Assembly: GCA_045578665.1 (NCBI GenBank)
Contig: JAZNKR010000166.1
Coordinates: 1-45,858, forward strand
Source: HGM04593 sp045578665
Lineage (GTDB): Bacteria; Bacteroidota; Bacteroidia; Bacteroidales; Bacteroidaceae
Direction of reading: 5' to 3'
DNA: 45,858 bases
This document shows positions 33,673-44,105 of this stretch, one piece after another. Below the pieces are notes generated by a model. It ran no database searches, was not told the origin of the DNA, and saw only the letters and a list, made by a program, of their open reading frames with translations. Both the position numbers and the translations under genes were made by a program. The first letter of the stretch is position 1. Each line of letters starts with the position of its first letter.

Positions 33673-36600
33673 CTATTTGTTTATATAAGTCTTCTTGCCA
33701 TCAATAACATATACACCCGAAGAGGTTACGCTCTTCACTCTACGGCCACGAATGTCGTAGATAACAGCATCTTTTCCATCTACAATAATATTGCCTATCC
33801 CTGTACTTACAGTGTATCCTGCCTTTACAGCAGCAATCGCATCAGTAAGTTCCTCTATAAGCGCAGGGCAGAGATTGTAATACTTCTTTGTAATTGCATT
33901 ATCTGACTCTGCCACCTTTGCCATCATCGACTCGACATCCGCTGCAAGTGTCTCACTTGTTACCTCAATACCTTCGTTGAATGTGATTGAGGCTGTGTTT
34001 GCAGTGTCAACTATCTGGTTGTAGACGGTTGTTGCCGAATCCATAAGAGCATTCAAGGCAGCAGCATCAGCCTTTTCCTTCTTCTGGTCTATAGCTACAA
34101 GGCGCCACAATGAGGGCTCCTCGTCGTGGTTCCATCCTACTACAGAATAGTACTGGTCACAATGTAATCCCAAGTCTGTGTCGCCGCTCTTGTAGAAATA
34201 GAATTTTGCAAGACCATGCTCGCCGAATGTGAATTTCAGAGCGCCGCTCTGCTTGGATACTTCAGCTTTTGCCTGTGAGCTTCGGCCTATATAACTGATG
34301 TATTTGCCATTTGAGGAAATGTAATACTCATTTGACTTACCTGTAGAGATAACAGTGAAGCGGCGCGACTTGGGAGTGGTTGTTCCCGACTTGCAGATAA
34401 GCTTGCCATTTTCATAGTACATTGTGTATGCAGGGTATCTTACATTGTAGAACTGGTAGGTGTTACCCGAATGCAGCTCCACGCGGTTATCTCCGGCTAT
34501 AACAAGTTCTCCAATCTCCTTGTCGATGAGTGTAGCCCACTGTCCGTAAGTGTGTACACTCTGATCCTTATTGTCGTATGCAACCTGTGCACTATCGGCA
34601 AGAGCCTGAAGGGGTACAAGTGCCGATTCGAAGAAATATCCTACATACTTGTTGGCTACATCCTTCAGTTCAAGTGTGGATGCTGCTGAAGCAAGCGCCT
34701 CGGTAAGTGCTTCGAGCTGATCCTCCTCGCTGCCGTTGCTCTTGCTGTTTACAACAACCTCTGTGCCGTTTGCCGACACTGCCACTATTGAAATTTCGTC
34801 TGCAAGGAATTCGTCGGGAATCTCAAGTTCGTATCTGTTGGCAAATGTTACAAGAGAACCTTTACTGTCGTACACCTTGAAGCCGACGGCATTCTTGCCC
34901 TTTGAAATACTTATCTTGTTTCCTGATTTCGAATATATGTAACCGCTTGCGGTTATACCCAAAGAGTCGGGATAATAGGCTGTGTATTGTCCCATTTCAC
35001 CGAATTTTCCAGGTACATATTCCAGTTTGTAACCCTCGCCGCCATCGGTACGTTCCGAGTATGCTACACGGTCTTCGATAAATTCAATGGCTGCTGCTTT
35101 CTTGGTGTACTTAGCCATTTTTTCCTTTGTCTGGTTTATCATTCGGGTGGTTGAACTGATGGTCCAATCACCATAGTCGCCTATGACATTACGAGACATT
35201 GGTACAAAGAATCCCCATGCTTCGAAGAATTTTGTCAAATCCTCACCCGATGCCTCGCAACACTTTTCGGCAAAGTGCAGAAGGTCGTTACGTCCGAGAT
35301 TGTCGTATCCGCCGGATTTCTTCTCCAAAGGATCTTCGCGCAACAATTTAAAGAGTGTAGGATAGAATTCGGGGTTGTTGCCTGCCACATGATAGTAGAG
35401 ATAAAGCTGGAAGAACATACGCATCTTGAGACCGATTCCCTGCATTGTCCACGGCTCTTTGTTGACGAAATATTCGGCCATCATGTCAACACCGTCGCCC
35501 CATGTTACGAACTTACCCAAATTGTGAACAACGATATTCGAGAAGAGGTTGTTGCTCGCCTCGGTACAGCCAATCATGTTTATCGCACCCTGATGGACGT
35601 GTCCCACCTCGTGCGAAGGTCCCCAGCAATATCCGCTGGTCTGCATTACCTTTTTGAAAGATATTACATCATGGAGAGAAGTCTCAACATAACTGGTATT
35701 ATAGTCGCTTGCTGACATCAATCCGTCGCCTGCATACGAAATACCGCACAACTTATTGTTGAAACGCGAAGGACGGTACTCCTCAAGTCCCATGATACCC
35801 TGCTCCCATTTTACCATATTATCCCACCATCCGATAGCGTCACTGATGGTATTGGGAGATACGTCAGGTGAAATCAAAACCGAGAGATTCATAAAAAGCA
35901 TCATATAGTCGCCCTTTATAAACATATATTTATGCTTGGCATGGTTGCGGGTAATGTCTACCCAGTCGGCATCGGTGTGTCGTCCCTTATCCCAATAACC
36001 GTTGACATAACCACCCTCAATGTGGATGGGAATAGAGTCGAAATCTGCGAGGGTATACTCTTTTTGGGTGTCGGCTGTGTAGATGATGAATAGTGAGCGG
36101 TCGTTCTTCACTACAGGTATAATGTTAAGTCCCTTCTTTAGTGCAACACGCTCGGTCTTATGGTTATTCTCGTTGATAAGGTCGACTTCGAGAGTAGAAC
36201 CCTCTTTAGGCTCCTTACCTACAAAGATGTAGAGCATATCTCCGGCATTGGCACAGATACCTGTAGGGTTATTGAGCCATGAATAGCGCATTGTAATAAG
36301 TTTTTTACCCCAATAGTCGGGATCAGCATAAGGTCCGTAGGAATTTACACGAAACTCAAGTTCGCGCTTTGCCCATGAATTATTTTTTACTTTAAGTGCA
36401 AAAGAGATTAGTGTCTCGCCGCAGCCTTCCATTGCCGCGGTAAGCTCTTCGTCGCTCATTGAAGTGTATTCGCTCTTGAGCTGTGAGCAGGATTCGTCCT
36501 CGAAGAATGAGCTGTACTTCTCCATTATCTGATCCTTGTCGCTCAGAAGCTGGTTGAACTTGTTGTAATTCTCTCTCACCGCAGCAATATCTTCGGCTGA

Positions 36601-37086
36601 GAAATCTATCTTTTCGTAAGTCCACTCAGTACCGTCGAATTTGCTTGTTGAAGAGTACCACGGTACAATGTCGCCATCAGTCTCACAGTGAATACCGTAA
36701 TTTCCTCCTTTATCGTTGACGATATTGTAGCACTCTTCGGTGTAATTTTTATTCTTGGAAACATAGAACAAGCCAATTTCGCCATCCTCAGTGTCGGTAA
36801 CATAAAGTTTACTGTTGCTTGTCTCCTTCTTGATGTAGCGACCGGTGAATATATTCTGTATATTCCATCCTTCGCCATTCTGCTTGAAGAGCCACAACTG
36901 CGCAGCTTCGCCTTCTACCTTGGTTCCACCCTTGAGCTGGTGTGTCATATAATTCTCCACCAGTACAGAATTATCCCTGACAGTGTTGATTATGCGATAT
37001 ATTCCACCGTCTTCGGGAAATCCCTGTGCACCTGCTGTCAGTGCACTGATAAAAATCGAAATGAACAAGTAAAAATAACGTTTCAT
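33673..37086 (-). CDS. M60-like zinc metallopeptidase with ricin-like domains (M60-2)
   Basis: This 1137-aa exported protein has a signal peptide (1-20). Architecture: a ricin-like beta-trefoil (about 24-158); a helical linker; an M60 N-terminal beta region (LNNPTGICAN at 271-280); the catalytic core with HEVGH at 492-496, E493 and third ligand E509; a second ricin-like trefoil (about 870-1010); and a C-terminal tail ending in VIYDIRGRRVKSV and a GKKTYINK-like end. M60 peptidases cleave O-glycosylated mucins; the lectin-like domains would bind the glycans. It is the last of three tandem paralogues. The catalytic motif reads HEVGHVHQ, whereas the other two read HENGHxHQ. Confidence 0.9.
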   Translation of the reverse strand: MKRYFYLFISIFISALTAGAQGFPEDGGIYRIINTVRDNSVLVENYMTHQLKGGTKVEGEAAQLWLFKQNGEGWNIQNIFTGRYIKKETSNSKLYVTDTEDGEIGLFYVSKNKNYTEECYNIVNDKGGNYGIHCETDGDIVPWYSSTSKFDGTEWTYEKIDFSAEDIAAVRENYNKFNQLLSDKDQIMEKYSSFFEDESCSQLKSEYTSMSDEELTAAMEGCGETLISFALKVKNNSWAKRELEFRVNSYGPYADPDYWGKKLITMRYSWLNNPTGICANAGDMLYIFVGKEPKEGSTLEVDLINENNHKTERVALKKGLNIIPVVKNDRSLFIIYTADTQKEYTLADFDSIPIHIEGGYVNGYWDKGRHTDADWVDITRNHAKHKYMFIKGDYMMLFMNLSVLISPDVSPNTISDAIGWWDNMVKWEQGIMGLEEYRPSRFNNKLCGISYAGDGLMSASDYNTSYVETSLHDVISFKKVMQTSGYCWGPSHEVGHVHQGAINMIGCTEASNNLFSNIVVHNLGKFVTWGDGVDMMAEYFVNKEPWTMQGIGLKMRMFFQLYLYYHVAGNNPEFYPTLFKLLREDPLEKKSGGYDNLGRNDLLHFAEKCCEASGEDLTKFFEAWGFFVPMSRNVIGDYGDWTISSTTRMINQTKEKMAKYTKKAAAIEFIEDRVAYSERTDGGEGYKLEYVPGKFGEMGQYTAYYPDSLGITASGYIYSKSGNKISISKGKNAVGFKVYDSKGSLVTFANRYELEIPDEFLADEISIVAVSANGTEVVVNSKSNGSEEDQLEALTEALASAASTLELKDVANKYVGYFFESALVPLQALADSAQVAYDNKDQSVHTYGQWATLIDKEIGELVIAGDNRVELHSGNTYQFYNVRYPAYTMYYENGKLICKSGTTTPKSRRFTVISTGKSNEYYISSNGKYISYIGRSSQAKAEVSKQSGALKFTFGEHGLAKFYFYKSGDTDLGLHCDQYYSVVGWNHDEEPSLWRLVAIDQKKEKADAAALNALMDSATTVYNQIVDTANTASITFNEGIEVTSETLAADVESMMAKVAESDNAITKKYYNLCPALIEELTDAIAAVKAGYTVSTGIGNIIVDGKDAVIYDIRGRRVKSVTSSGVYVIDGKKTYINK

Positions 37087-37119
37087 ATTGTAGTGTTTTT
37101 ATTCTCCTATAAGGATAAT

Positions 37120-37147
37120 GAGAGTGCACCACTAAGGGCACACTCTC
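37120..37147. terminator. Hairpin between M60-3 and M60-2
   Basis: A perfect 7-bp outer stem GAGAGTG/CACTCTC (37120-37126 with 37141-37147) sits in the 76-bp gap, 15 bp after the M60-3 stop. It resembles the hairpin after M60-4. It may end or attenuate transcription between paralogues. Confidence 0.5.
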
Positions 37148-37162
37148 TATTACTTACTGTGT

Positions 37163-40100
37163 TTATTTACCTAAATGCACTTTCTTGCCGTTTATGATAT
37201 ATACCCCCGGTGAAGTTACAGATTTTATCTTTCGTCCACGGATATCATATATCACACTGTCTCCTATTTCAGCTTCGATGACGTCTATTCCTGTATTTAC
37301 GGTGTATCCCTTCTTTACAGTTGTTATCAATGCCGAAAGTTCATCGATAAGCGCAGGACAGAGATTGAAATATCTTTTTGTTATCGCATCCTGCGACTCT
37401 GCCACCTTTGCCATCATCGACTCAACATCGGCTGCGAGGGTGGCACTTGTTATCTCTATTCCCTCTTTGAAGGTAAGCGATTCTGTATTTGCTGTATCAA
37501 CAATCTGATTATGGATTGCAGTCGCTTCACCGATGATCTCCTTGAGCGCCGCAACATCGGCATTCTCCTTTTTGAGCTCTACTGCAACAAGACGCCACAT
37601 CGATTGGTCATACGATTCGTAGTCCCAACCTACCACCTGGTACGACGCACTGCAATGAAGACTTGCCGAGGTGTCGCCGCTCTTGTGTAGATAGTATTCT
37701 GCAAAACCGCTCTCACCCACGGTCAATTTTACGGCATCTGCCATCTTCGATGCGGTGGCAGTAACCTTGCTGTCCTTCTGCAGGAAGTTTATGTACTTGC
37801 CGTTGTTGGATATGTAGAACTCATTCTCCTTACCTGTGGAGGTAAGTGTGAAACGACGCATCTTGGGCGAGTTTGTTCCCGGCTCACAGATTATATTGCC
37901 ATTGTTATAGTACATTGAGTACTGCGGGAAGCGTACATTGTAGAGCTGATAACTGTTGCCCGGCTGTATCTTCACCCGGTTGTTGTCGCCATCGGCAATA
38001 ACCTTTGAAATCTCCTTGTCGAGCATCGCAGCCCACTCGCCATATGTGTGCTCGCCCTGGTCCTTATTATCGTATGCCGCCCGGGCACCTTCGTTGAGAG
38101 CCATGAGGTCGAGAAGTGCTGTCTCGTAGTAGTATCCTACATTCTTGTTGTATGTATCCTTGAACTCGAGAATGGCTGCGGTAGATGCAATGGCATGCTC
38201 CAATGCCTCGTACTGCTGCTCTTCACTGCCGCCATTCTTGCTCGGGATGAACATTTCTGTGCCGTTGGCAGACACAGCAACCACCACTACATCCTTTGCA
38301 GCTATCTTTTCGGGTAGCTCTATCTTGTGGACATTGGCAAAGGTGAGAAGTGTTGTAGAGTCGCTGTCATACACCTTGAATCCGACTGCATACTTACCGT
38401 CGGTTATTTCAAGTTTCTTGCCTGTCTTCATATAGACATAACCTGTTGCAGTAATGTTTATAGAATCCTTACAAAAGGCTGTATATTGTCCTGTTTCGCC
38501 ACATTTGCCGGGTACATAGTCGAGTTTGTATCCCTCGCCGCCGTCGGCGCGTAGTTCGGGACGGACACGGTCCTCGATAAATTGTACTGCTCCTGCCTTT
38601 TTGGGATATTTTGCCAACTTCTTCTTAGTGTCGTTTATCATTCGTGTGGTGGAGTTTATGGTATAAGAACCATAGTCTCCTATGGTAAGGTTCTTCATGG
38701 GAACGAAGAAACCATGTGCATCGAAGAAGTCGGTGAGGTCTTCACCTGCAGCGGCTGCACATTTTTCGGCAAAACGCAACAAGTCGGTTCGTGCCAGGTT
38801 GGTCTCAGTGCCCGATGCCTTCACAAGCGGTTCCTCGCGCAGAAGCTTGAAGAGTGTAGGATAGAACTGTGGATTATTGCCTGCCACATGGTAGTAGAGA
38901 TAGAGCTGCCAATACATACGCATCATTATGCCTATGTTGCGCAGTGTCCAGGGGACATTGTTCTCAAAATCCTTTGCTACATCGCCAATAGGCGGTCCCC
39001 ATGTAACGAACTTGCCGAGCTTGTAGAGTACCACATTGGAGAAGAGGTTGTTGCTCACCTCGCCGCAACGGATCATATTGATAGCTGCCTGATGGATATG
39101 ACCGTTCTCGTGGGCAGGTCCCCATGCGTTGTCGCTGTGCTTCATCATATTTTTATAAGGCAACAGACTCTTTATGTGGGTGCGCACATGGAATGTGTTG
39201 TATGCACCTGCAGCCTGGTAGCCATCACTTGTAGAGATTGCACAGAGTCTGTTGTTGAAGCGCGAGGGTTTGTACTCCTCTATGCCCATGATACCCTGTT
39301 CCCAGACAACGAGGCTGTCCCACCACCCTATCGCGTCGCTTATTGCATCGGGGCAACAATCGTCGGCTATCATATATTCGCGTTCCATGAAGAATGCTTC
39401 GTGGTCGCCTTTCACAAACATATATTTATGCTTTGCATGGTTGCGGGTGATGTCTACCCAATCTTCGTCGTTGTGTCGGCTCTTGTCCCAATAACCGTTT
39501 ACATATCCACCCTCTATGTGGATGGGGATGGAGTCGAAGTCGGCAAGCACATAATCTTTTCTTGTGTCTGCCACATAATTTATGAAGAATGTCTGGTCGT
39601 CGCGGACTATGGGAAGTATGTTCAATCCCTTCTTCAGTTCCACCCTTATTCCTTTGTAGTTGTTCTCTGCCACCGCATCTATTTCGAGTGTAGAGCCCTC
39701 TTTGGGTTCTTTGCCTACAAAGATATAGAGCACGTCTCCTGCATTGCCGCAAATGCCGGTGGGGTTATTGAGCCATGAATAGGGGCTTATCAGAAGAATT
39801 TTTGTCCAGTGGTCGGGGTTACTGTATGGTTCGTATGTGTGTACACGGAACTCCTCTTCGCGTGCCGCCCATGAATTGTTCTTTATCTTCTTCGCCATCT
39901 CAATTATGACACTGCCACATCCGCTGAGAGCAGCATCGAGCTCTTCGTCACTCATAGAGAGATATTCGCTCTTCAGCTCCGAACAAGATTCATCAACAAA
40001 ATATTTCGACAACAAGAGTTCAATGGAGTCGGAATTCTCAATAACATCGTTGAAAGCATTGAATCTTGACCTTGCAACTGCAATTTCATCGTCGCTTACC

Positions 40101-40573
40101 TCAACCTTTTCGTATGTCCACTCCGACCCTTCGAAGCGGTCCACTGCCGAGTGCCAGGGCACTACATTGTAGTCGCCTGCGCAGTGAACACCCCATGTTG
40201 CACCGGCTGTATTCACTATATTGTAACACTCGATGCTGAATCCGTTGTTTCGGGATACATAGAGAACTGCGGGCTCCTTTGCCGTTGAAAAATATTTGCT
40301 GTTGTCTGTTTCGTTCTGTATGTAGCGTCCGGTGAAAATATTCTGTATATTCCATCCGTCTCCATCTTTAGTGAAACGCCACAGCTGGCTGTAATCGTTT
40401 TCCACCGGCGATTTGCAGAAGAGAAAACTCTGGCCGTAGTCCTCAGTGAGTATGACACCAGTGCGGAAAGTATTAAGAAGACGGTAGGTAGCACCATCCT
40501 CGGGGAAATTCTGTGCCTGAGCCGTCACAACCGACGCAAGCAAAAGAAGTAATGTCCTTACAAAAAGTTTCAT
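37163..40573 (-). CDS. M60-like zinc metallopeptidase with ricin-like domains (M60-3)
   Basis: This 1136-aa protein shares full-length architecture with its two tandem neighbours: signal peptide, N-terminal ricin-like trefoil, M60 core, second trefoil and C-terminal YDIRGRKIKSV tail. With the chosen start (ATG at 40573, MKLFVRT) the zinc motif is HENGH at 488-492 with E489, and the third ligand is E505 (CGEVSNN). An upstream in-frame start at 40600 would add nine residues before the signal peptide and is less likely. Mucin-type glycoprotein cleavage is the family-based prediction. Confidence 0.9.
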   Translation of the reverse strand: MKLFVRTLLLLLASVVTAQAQNFPEDGATYRLLNTFRTGVILTEDYGQSFLFCKSPVENDYSQLWRFTKDGDGWNIQNIFTGRYIQNETDNSKYFSTAKEPAVLYVSRNNGFSIECYNIVNTAGATWGVHCAGDYNVVPWHSAVDRFEGSEWTYEKVEVSDDEIAVARSRFNAFNDVIENSDSIELLLSKYFVDESCSELKSEYLSMSDEELDAALSGCGSVIIEMAKKIKNNSWAAREEEFRVHTYEPYSNPDHWTKILLISPYSWLNNPTGICGNAGDVLYIFVGKEPKEGSTLEIDAVAENNYKGIRVELKKGLNILPIVRDDQTFFINYVADTRKDYVLADFDSIPIHIEGGYVNGYWDKSRHNDEDWVDITRNHAKHKYMFVKGDHEAFFMEREYMIADDCCPDAISDAIGWWDSLVVWEQGIMGIEEYKPSRFNNRLCAISTSDGYQAAGAYNTFHVRTHIKSLLPYKNMMKHSDNAWGPAHENGHIHQAAINMIRCGEVSNNLFSNVVLYKLGKFVTWGPPIGDVAKDFENNVPWTLRNIGIMMRMYWQLYLYYHVAGNNPQFYPTLFKLLREEPLVKASGTETNLARTDLLRFAEKCAAAAGEDLTDFFDAHGFFVPMKNLTIGDYGSYTINSTTRMINDTKKKLAKYPKKAGAVQFIEDRVRPELRADGGEGYKLDYVPGKCGETGQYTAFCKDSINITATGYVYMKTGKKLEITDGKYAVGFKVYDSDSTTLLTFANVHKIELPEKIAAKDVVVVAVSANGTEMFIPSKNGGSEEQQYEALEHAIASTAAILEFKDTYNKNVGYYYETALLDLMALNEGARAAYDNKDQGEHTYGEWAAMLDKEISKVIADGDNNRVKIQPGNSYQLYNVRFPQYSMYYNNGNIICEPGTNSPKMRRFTLTSTGKENEFYISNNGKYINFLQKDSKVTATASKMADAVKLTVGESGFAEYYLHKSGDTSASLHCSASYQVVGWDYESYDQSMWRLVAVELKKENADVAALKEIIGEATAIHNQIVDTANTESLTFKEGIEITSATLAADVESMMAKVAESQDAITKRYFNLCPALIDELSALITTVKKGYTVNTGIDVIEAEIGDSVIYDIRGRKIKSVTSPGVYIINGKKVHLGK

Positions 40574-40610
40574 TTCTTTATTTATTAATTGAATTTGCAC
40601 TTTTATAATT

Positions 40611-40636
40611 AGAGTGTGCTTTTAAAAGCACACTCT
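40611..40636. terminator. Perfect 26-bp palindromic hairpin between M60-4 and M60-3
   Basis: AGAGTGTGCTTTT is followed directly by its exact reverse complement (40611-40623 and 40624-40636), 17 bp after the M60-4 stop. The AGAGTG/CACTCT arms recur after M60-3. Confidence 0.65.
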
Positions 40637-40653
40637 AATAGCAGAGGTCAGGT

Positions 40654-43600
40654 CTATTTTCTGATATATTCTTTCTGACCGTTGATAAAGTAGATTCCGG
40701 ATGATGTTACAGATTTTACCTTACGTCCACGGATATCGTAAATTACACTATCTTCCTTCTCAGCATCGATACCGCCTATTCCGGTACTCAATGTGTAACC
40801 TGCCTTTACCTTTGCTATCATCTCTGTAAGGAGAGTGATATAGGCGGGGAACTGTTCGTAATACTTTTTGTATACCAATGACTCAGCCTCTTTAGCCTTT
40901 GCCATCATCGCGGTGAAATCTTCCATAAGTGTTTCGCTTATGACATTCACTCCCTCTTTGAAGACAATGTTTCCATCTACTGTTGCCGAATCGTCAACAA
41001 TTGTCTGATGGATACCGTATGCTTTGCAGTAAAGGTCTGTAAGCTCTGTTTCATCAGCCTTCTCTTTATTGAGGTCTACGGCTACGAGCTGCCATAGCGA
41101 TGCATCTGATTTAGTATCCCAACCTACGACTTTCTTTCCTGCATCGCAGTGGAGAGATTGCATGCTCTGACCTGTTACACAGATATAGAATCTTGCATCA
41201 CCGCCATCACCTACGGTAAATTTCAAAGCCTTTGACTGTGACGAAGTCGCTGCCTTTGCCTGTGTACTTGTACCTATCGAGCTTATATAACTTCCGTTAT
41301 TTGAGAGATAGTATTCATTCTCCTTTCCTGTAGAGGTGAATTTGAAAGTTCTGTATTTGGGATTCTTTGTACCGCTCTCGCAGATCAAGCTGCCCGAACT
41401 GTTATACATCGAAAAACCGCTGTACTGTTTGTTATTGAGTTTGTATGTGTTGCCGGAATGTATCTTCACTCTCGAATCCTCTTTTGACAATACAATATTT
41501 ATCTCCTCATCAATAAGTGAAGCCCATTCGCCGTATGTATGTACACTTTGGTCTTTATTTTCAACAGCTGCCTTGGAACTGTCTGTTATTGCCACAAGGT
41601 CCTCGAGCACACTTTCGTAGAAGTAACCTACATACTTGCCACCATTATCCTTGAATTTGAGTATACTCTCAGCAGATGCGAGCGCTTCATTCAGAGCTTC
41701 GAGCTGATCCTCTTCGCTGCCGTTGTTCTTGGAATTTACAACTGACTCCGAACCGTTTGCAGCTACAGCCTTGATAACAATCTCTTTAGAGGCTGCATCA
41801 TCGGAGAGCTCAATGGTATTGTAGTTGGAGAATGTGATGAGTGTACCATCGGCATCATATACCTTGTAACCTACAGCGCCTGTTCCTTTTGAAACATTGA
41901 TTGTCTTTCCGGCTTTCGAGAATACATATCCTGTTGCAGGAACAGACATTGAGTCGGGAACGAACGATGTGTAGTGTCCTACATCACCTGCTTCGCCTAC
42001 TGCTACTCCGTTGACCAATTTATTGCCGTCGCCACCGTCGGTACGGAGTTCGGGAAGTACGCGGTCCTCTATGAACTGTATGGCACCGGCCTTCTTGGTA
42101 TATTTAGAAATACGCGCCTTTGTAGTATCTATCATCGACTGTGTGGATGTAAGATAATATGTGCCATAATCGCCGAATTCGGCTCTGTTCATAGGCACAA
42201 AGAATCCCCATGCCTCGAAGAAGTCAGTCATATCCTCGCCTGATGCTTCGCAACATTTCTCCACAAAGTGCAAAAGGTCATAGCGAGCATACGTTAGTGT
42301 GCCGGAATTCTTTACAAGGGGATTTTCGCGAAGAATCTTAAACAGTGTAGGATAGAATTCGGGATTGTTTCCTGCTACATGATAGTAGAGATACAATTGC
42401 CAGAACATTCGCATTGTGTAGCTGATGTCGCGCGAAGGGAAAGCTATATTATTTTCATAGCAATCTACAAGGTCAGATATTTTGCCGCCGCGCGACATAT
42501 ATTTTCCGAGCTTATAGAGTGTAAGGTTCGAGAAGAGGTTGTTACTGCTCTCCGAGCATGCAATCATGTTTATTCCATACTGGTGCACATGACCGTTCTC
42601 ATGTGCAGGTCCCCACGCGTTGTCGCCGTTAGACATCATTCTTTCATAGGGGAGAAGATTGTTTATATATGTCTCGGCATATTGTGTGCGGTAGTCTGTT
42701 GCCGACTGGTATCCGCTTGTAAGCGAAATGGCACACTGCTTGTTGTTGAAGCGCGAAGGCATATACTCCTCGATACCCAAAAGTTCCTGCTGCCACATAG
42801 ACATATTGTCCCACCATCCTATAGCATCGGTAATGGTGTTTTTGCAGCAGTTGTCGGCAATCATGTGCTGGAGGCTCATGAAGAATAGGTGATAATCGCC
42901 CTTGACAACCATATAACGGTGTGTGGCAAGATTGCTTGTGATGTCAACCCAGTCGGCATCTGTGTGGCGGCTCTTATCCCAATAACCGTTCACAATACCA
43001 CCTTCGATGTGGATGGGAATTGAAGCGAAATCGGAAATGACCTTATCTTCGCTTGTGTCGGCTGTATAGATGATGAAGAGCGATTGTGCCTCGCGTGATA
43101 CGGGAACGATATTCATACCCTTTTTGAGTGTAGTGCGTGTTCCCAAGGGAGATACCGCTGTGATGGCATCCATTTCGAGTGTGGCACCCTCTGCGATGTC
43201 TGCTCCTACAAACACATAGACAACATCACCGGTGTTTGCATAGATACCTGTGGGGTTGTTGAGCCAAGAGTATTTTCTGATGTTTATTTTTGTTGACCAA
43301 TAGTCGGGGTTGCTGTATGGCTCGTATGTGTGGATGCGGAACTCCTTTTCACGTGCCGCCCATGCATCGTTCTTTATCTTCTTGGCTGCTGCCACAAGGG
43401 TGCTGTTACAAGCACTCATGGCTGCTTCAAGTTCAGCATCACTCATTGAAGCATACTCACTCTTGAGTACGGTACATAGATCATCTTCGAAGAATATTGT
43501 GTATGCAGCTATCACAGAATCCTTGTTTGCAAGCACTTCATTGAATTCGTTGTATTTCGCACGAATCTCGGCTATTTTCTCTTCAGAAAGTTCCACCTTT

Positions 43601-44067
43601 TCGAATATCCACTCCGAGCCGCCAGGGGTAGTCTCGGTACCGGAGTACCAGGGTACTACATCGTAAGCAGCGTCGCAGTGCATTCCAAAGTTGCCACCCT
43701 TAGTGTTGACAATATTGTATTTTCCCGATACTTTGCTGTTCTCGGATATATAAAAATTCTTTGCTGCGGTTGCTGTGGTAAAGAGTGCGTATACCGTAGA
43801 CTGGTTCTGAACATAGTATCCGGTATTTACATTCTGTATGTTCCATGCTTCGCCGTTCTTCTTGAACTGCCAAAGCTGGTTGTAACTCTCGTCGCCGCCC
43901 TTGTCGGTGCAGTAGATGTTATGCGCCGTAATATCTTCCGTCATTACAGCATTTGTTCTACCTGCATTCACCAAGCGGTAAACGGCATTCTCTTCCGGTA
44001 TAATCTGTGCGTGCAACGAGAGGACTGCTGCAAACAAGATTACTGTTGTGTAAAATAAATGTTTCAT
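40654..44067 (-). CDS. M60-like zinc metallopeptidase with ricin-like domains (M60-4)
   Basis: This 1137-aa protein is the first gene of the tandem triplet. It has a signal peptide (1-20), ricin-like trefoil (about 24-157) and M60 core with HENGH at 489-493, E490 and E506 (CSESSNN). A second trefoil (about 865-1010) and the VIYDIRGRKVKSV tail follow. The two copies downstream align with it along the whole length, so the array arose by tandem duplication and then diverged outside the active site. A promoter-like site lies inside a MITE-like element 112 bp upstream. Substrates are inferred to be mucin-like O-glycoproteins. Confidence 0.9.
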   Translation of the reverse strand: MKHLFYTTVILFAAVLSLHAQIIPEENAVYRLVNAGRTNAVMTEDITAHNIYCTDKGGDESYNQLWQFKKNGEAWNIQNVNTGYYVQNQSTVYALFTTATAAKNFYISENSKVSGKYNIVNTKGGNFGMHCDAAYDVVPWYSGTETTPGGSEWIFEKVELSEEKIAEIRAKYNEFNEVLANKDSVIAAYTIFFEDDLCTVLKSEYASMSDAELEAAMSACNSTLVAAAKKIKNDAWAAREKEFRIHTYEPYSNPDYWSTKINIRKYSWLNNPTGIYANTGDVVYVFVGADIAEGATLEMDAITAVSPLGTRTTLKKGMNIVPVSREAQSLFIIYTADTSEDKVISDFASIPIHIEGGIVNGYWDKSRHTDADWVDITSNLATHRYMVVKGDYHLFFMSLQHMIADNCCKNTITDAIGWWDNMSMWQQELLGIEEYMPSRFNNKQCAISLTSGYQSATDYRTQYAETYINNLLPYERMMSNGDNAWGPAHENGHVHQYGINMIACSESSNNLFSNLTLYKLGKYMSRGGKISDLVDCYENNIAFPSRDISYTMRMFWQLYLYYHVAGNNPEFYPTLFKILRENPLVKNSGTLTYARYDLLHFVEKCCEASGEDMTDFFEAWGFFVPMNRAEFGDYGTYYLTSTQSMIDTTKARISKYTKKAGAIQFIEDRVLPELRTDGGDGNKLVNGVAVGEAGDVGHYTSFVPDSMSVPATGYVFSKAGKTINVSKGTGAVGYKVYDADGTLITFSNYNTIELSDDAASKEIVIKAVAANGSESVVNSKNNGSEEDQLEALNEALASAESILKFKDNGGKYVGYFYESVLEDLVAITDSSKAAVENKDQSVHTYGEWASLIDEEINIVLSKEDSRVKIHSGNTYKLNNKQYSGFSMYNSSGSLICESGTKNPKYRTFKFTSTGKENEYYLSNNGSYISSIGTSTQAKAATSSQSKALKFTVGDGGDARFYICVTGQSMQSLHCDAGKKVVGWDTKSDASLWQLVAVDLNKEKADETELTDLYCKAYGIHQTIVDDSATVDGNIVFKEGVNVISETLMEDFTAMMAKAKEAESLVYKKYYEQFPAYITLLTEMIAKVKAGYTLSTGIGGIDAEKEDSVIYDIRGRKVKSVTSSGIYFINGQKEYIRK

Positions 44068-44105
44068 GGCGTTAATGTAAATGGTTTGTATAAATGGTTT
44101 AGATT

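Noticed and set aside
38582..39778. A 398-codon open frame on the plus strand
   Set aside because: It is antisense to M60-3; similar antisense frames occur at matching positions in the paralogues, as expected from codon bias rather than a second gene.
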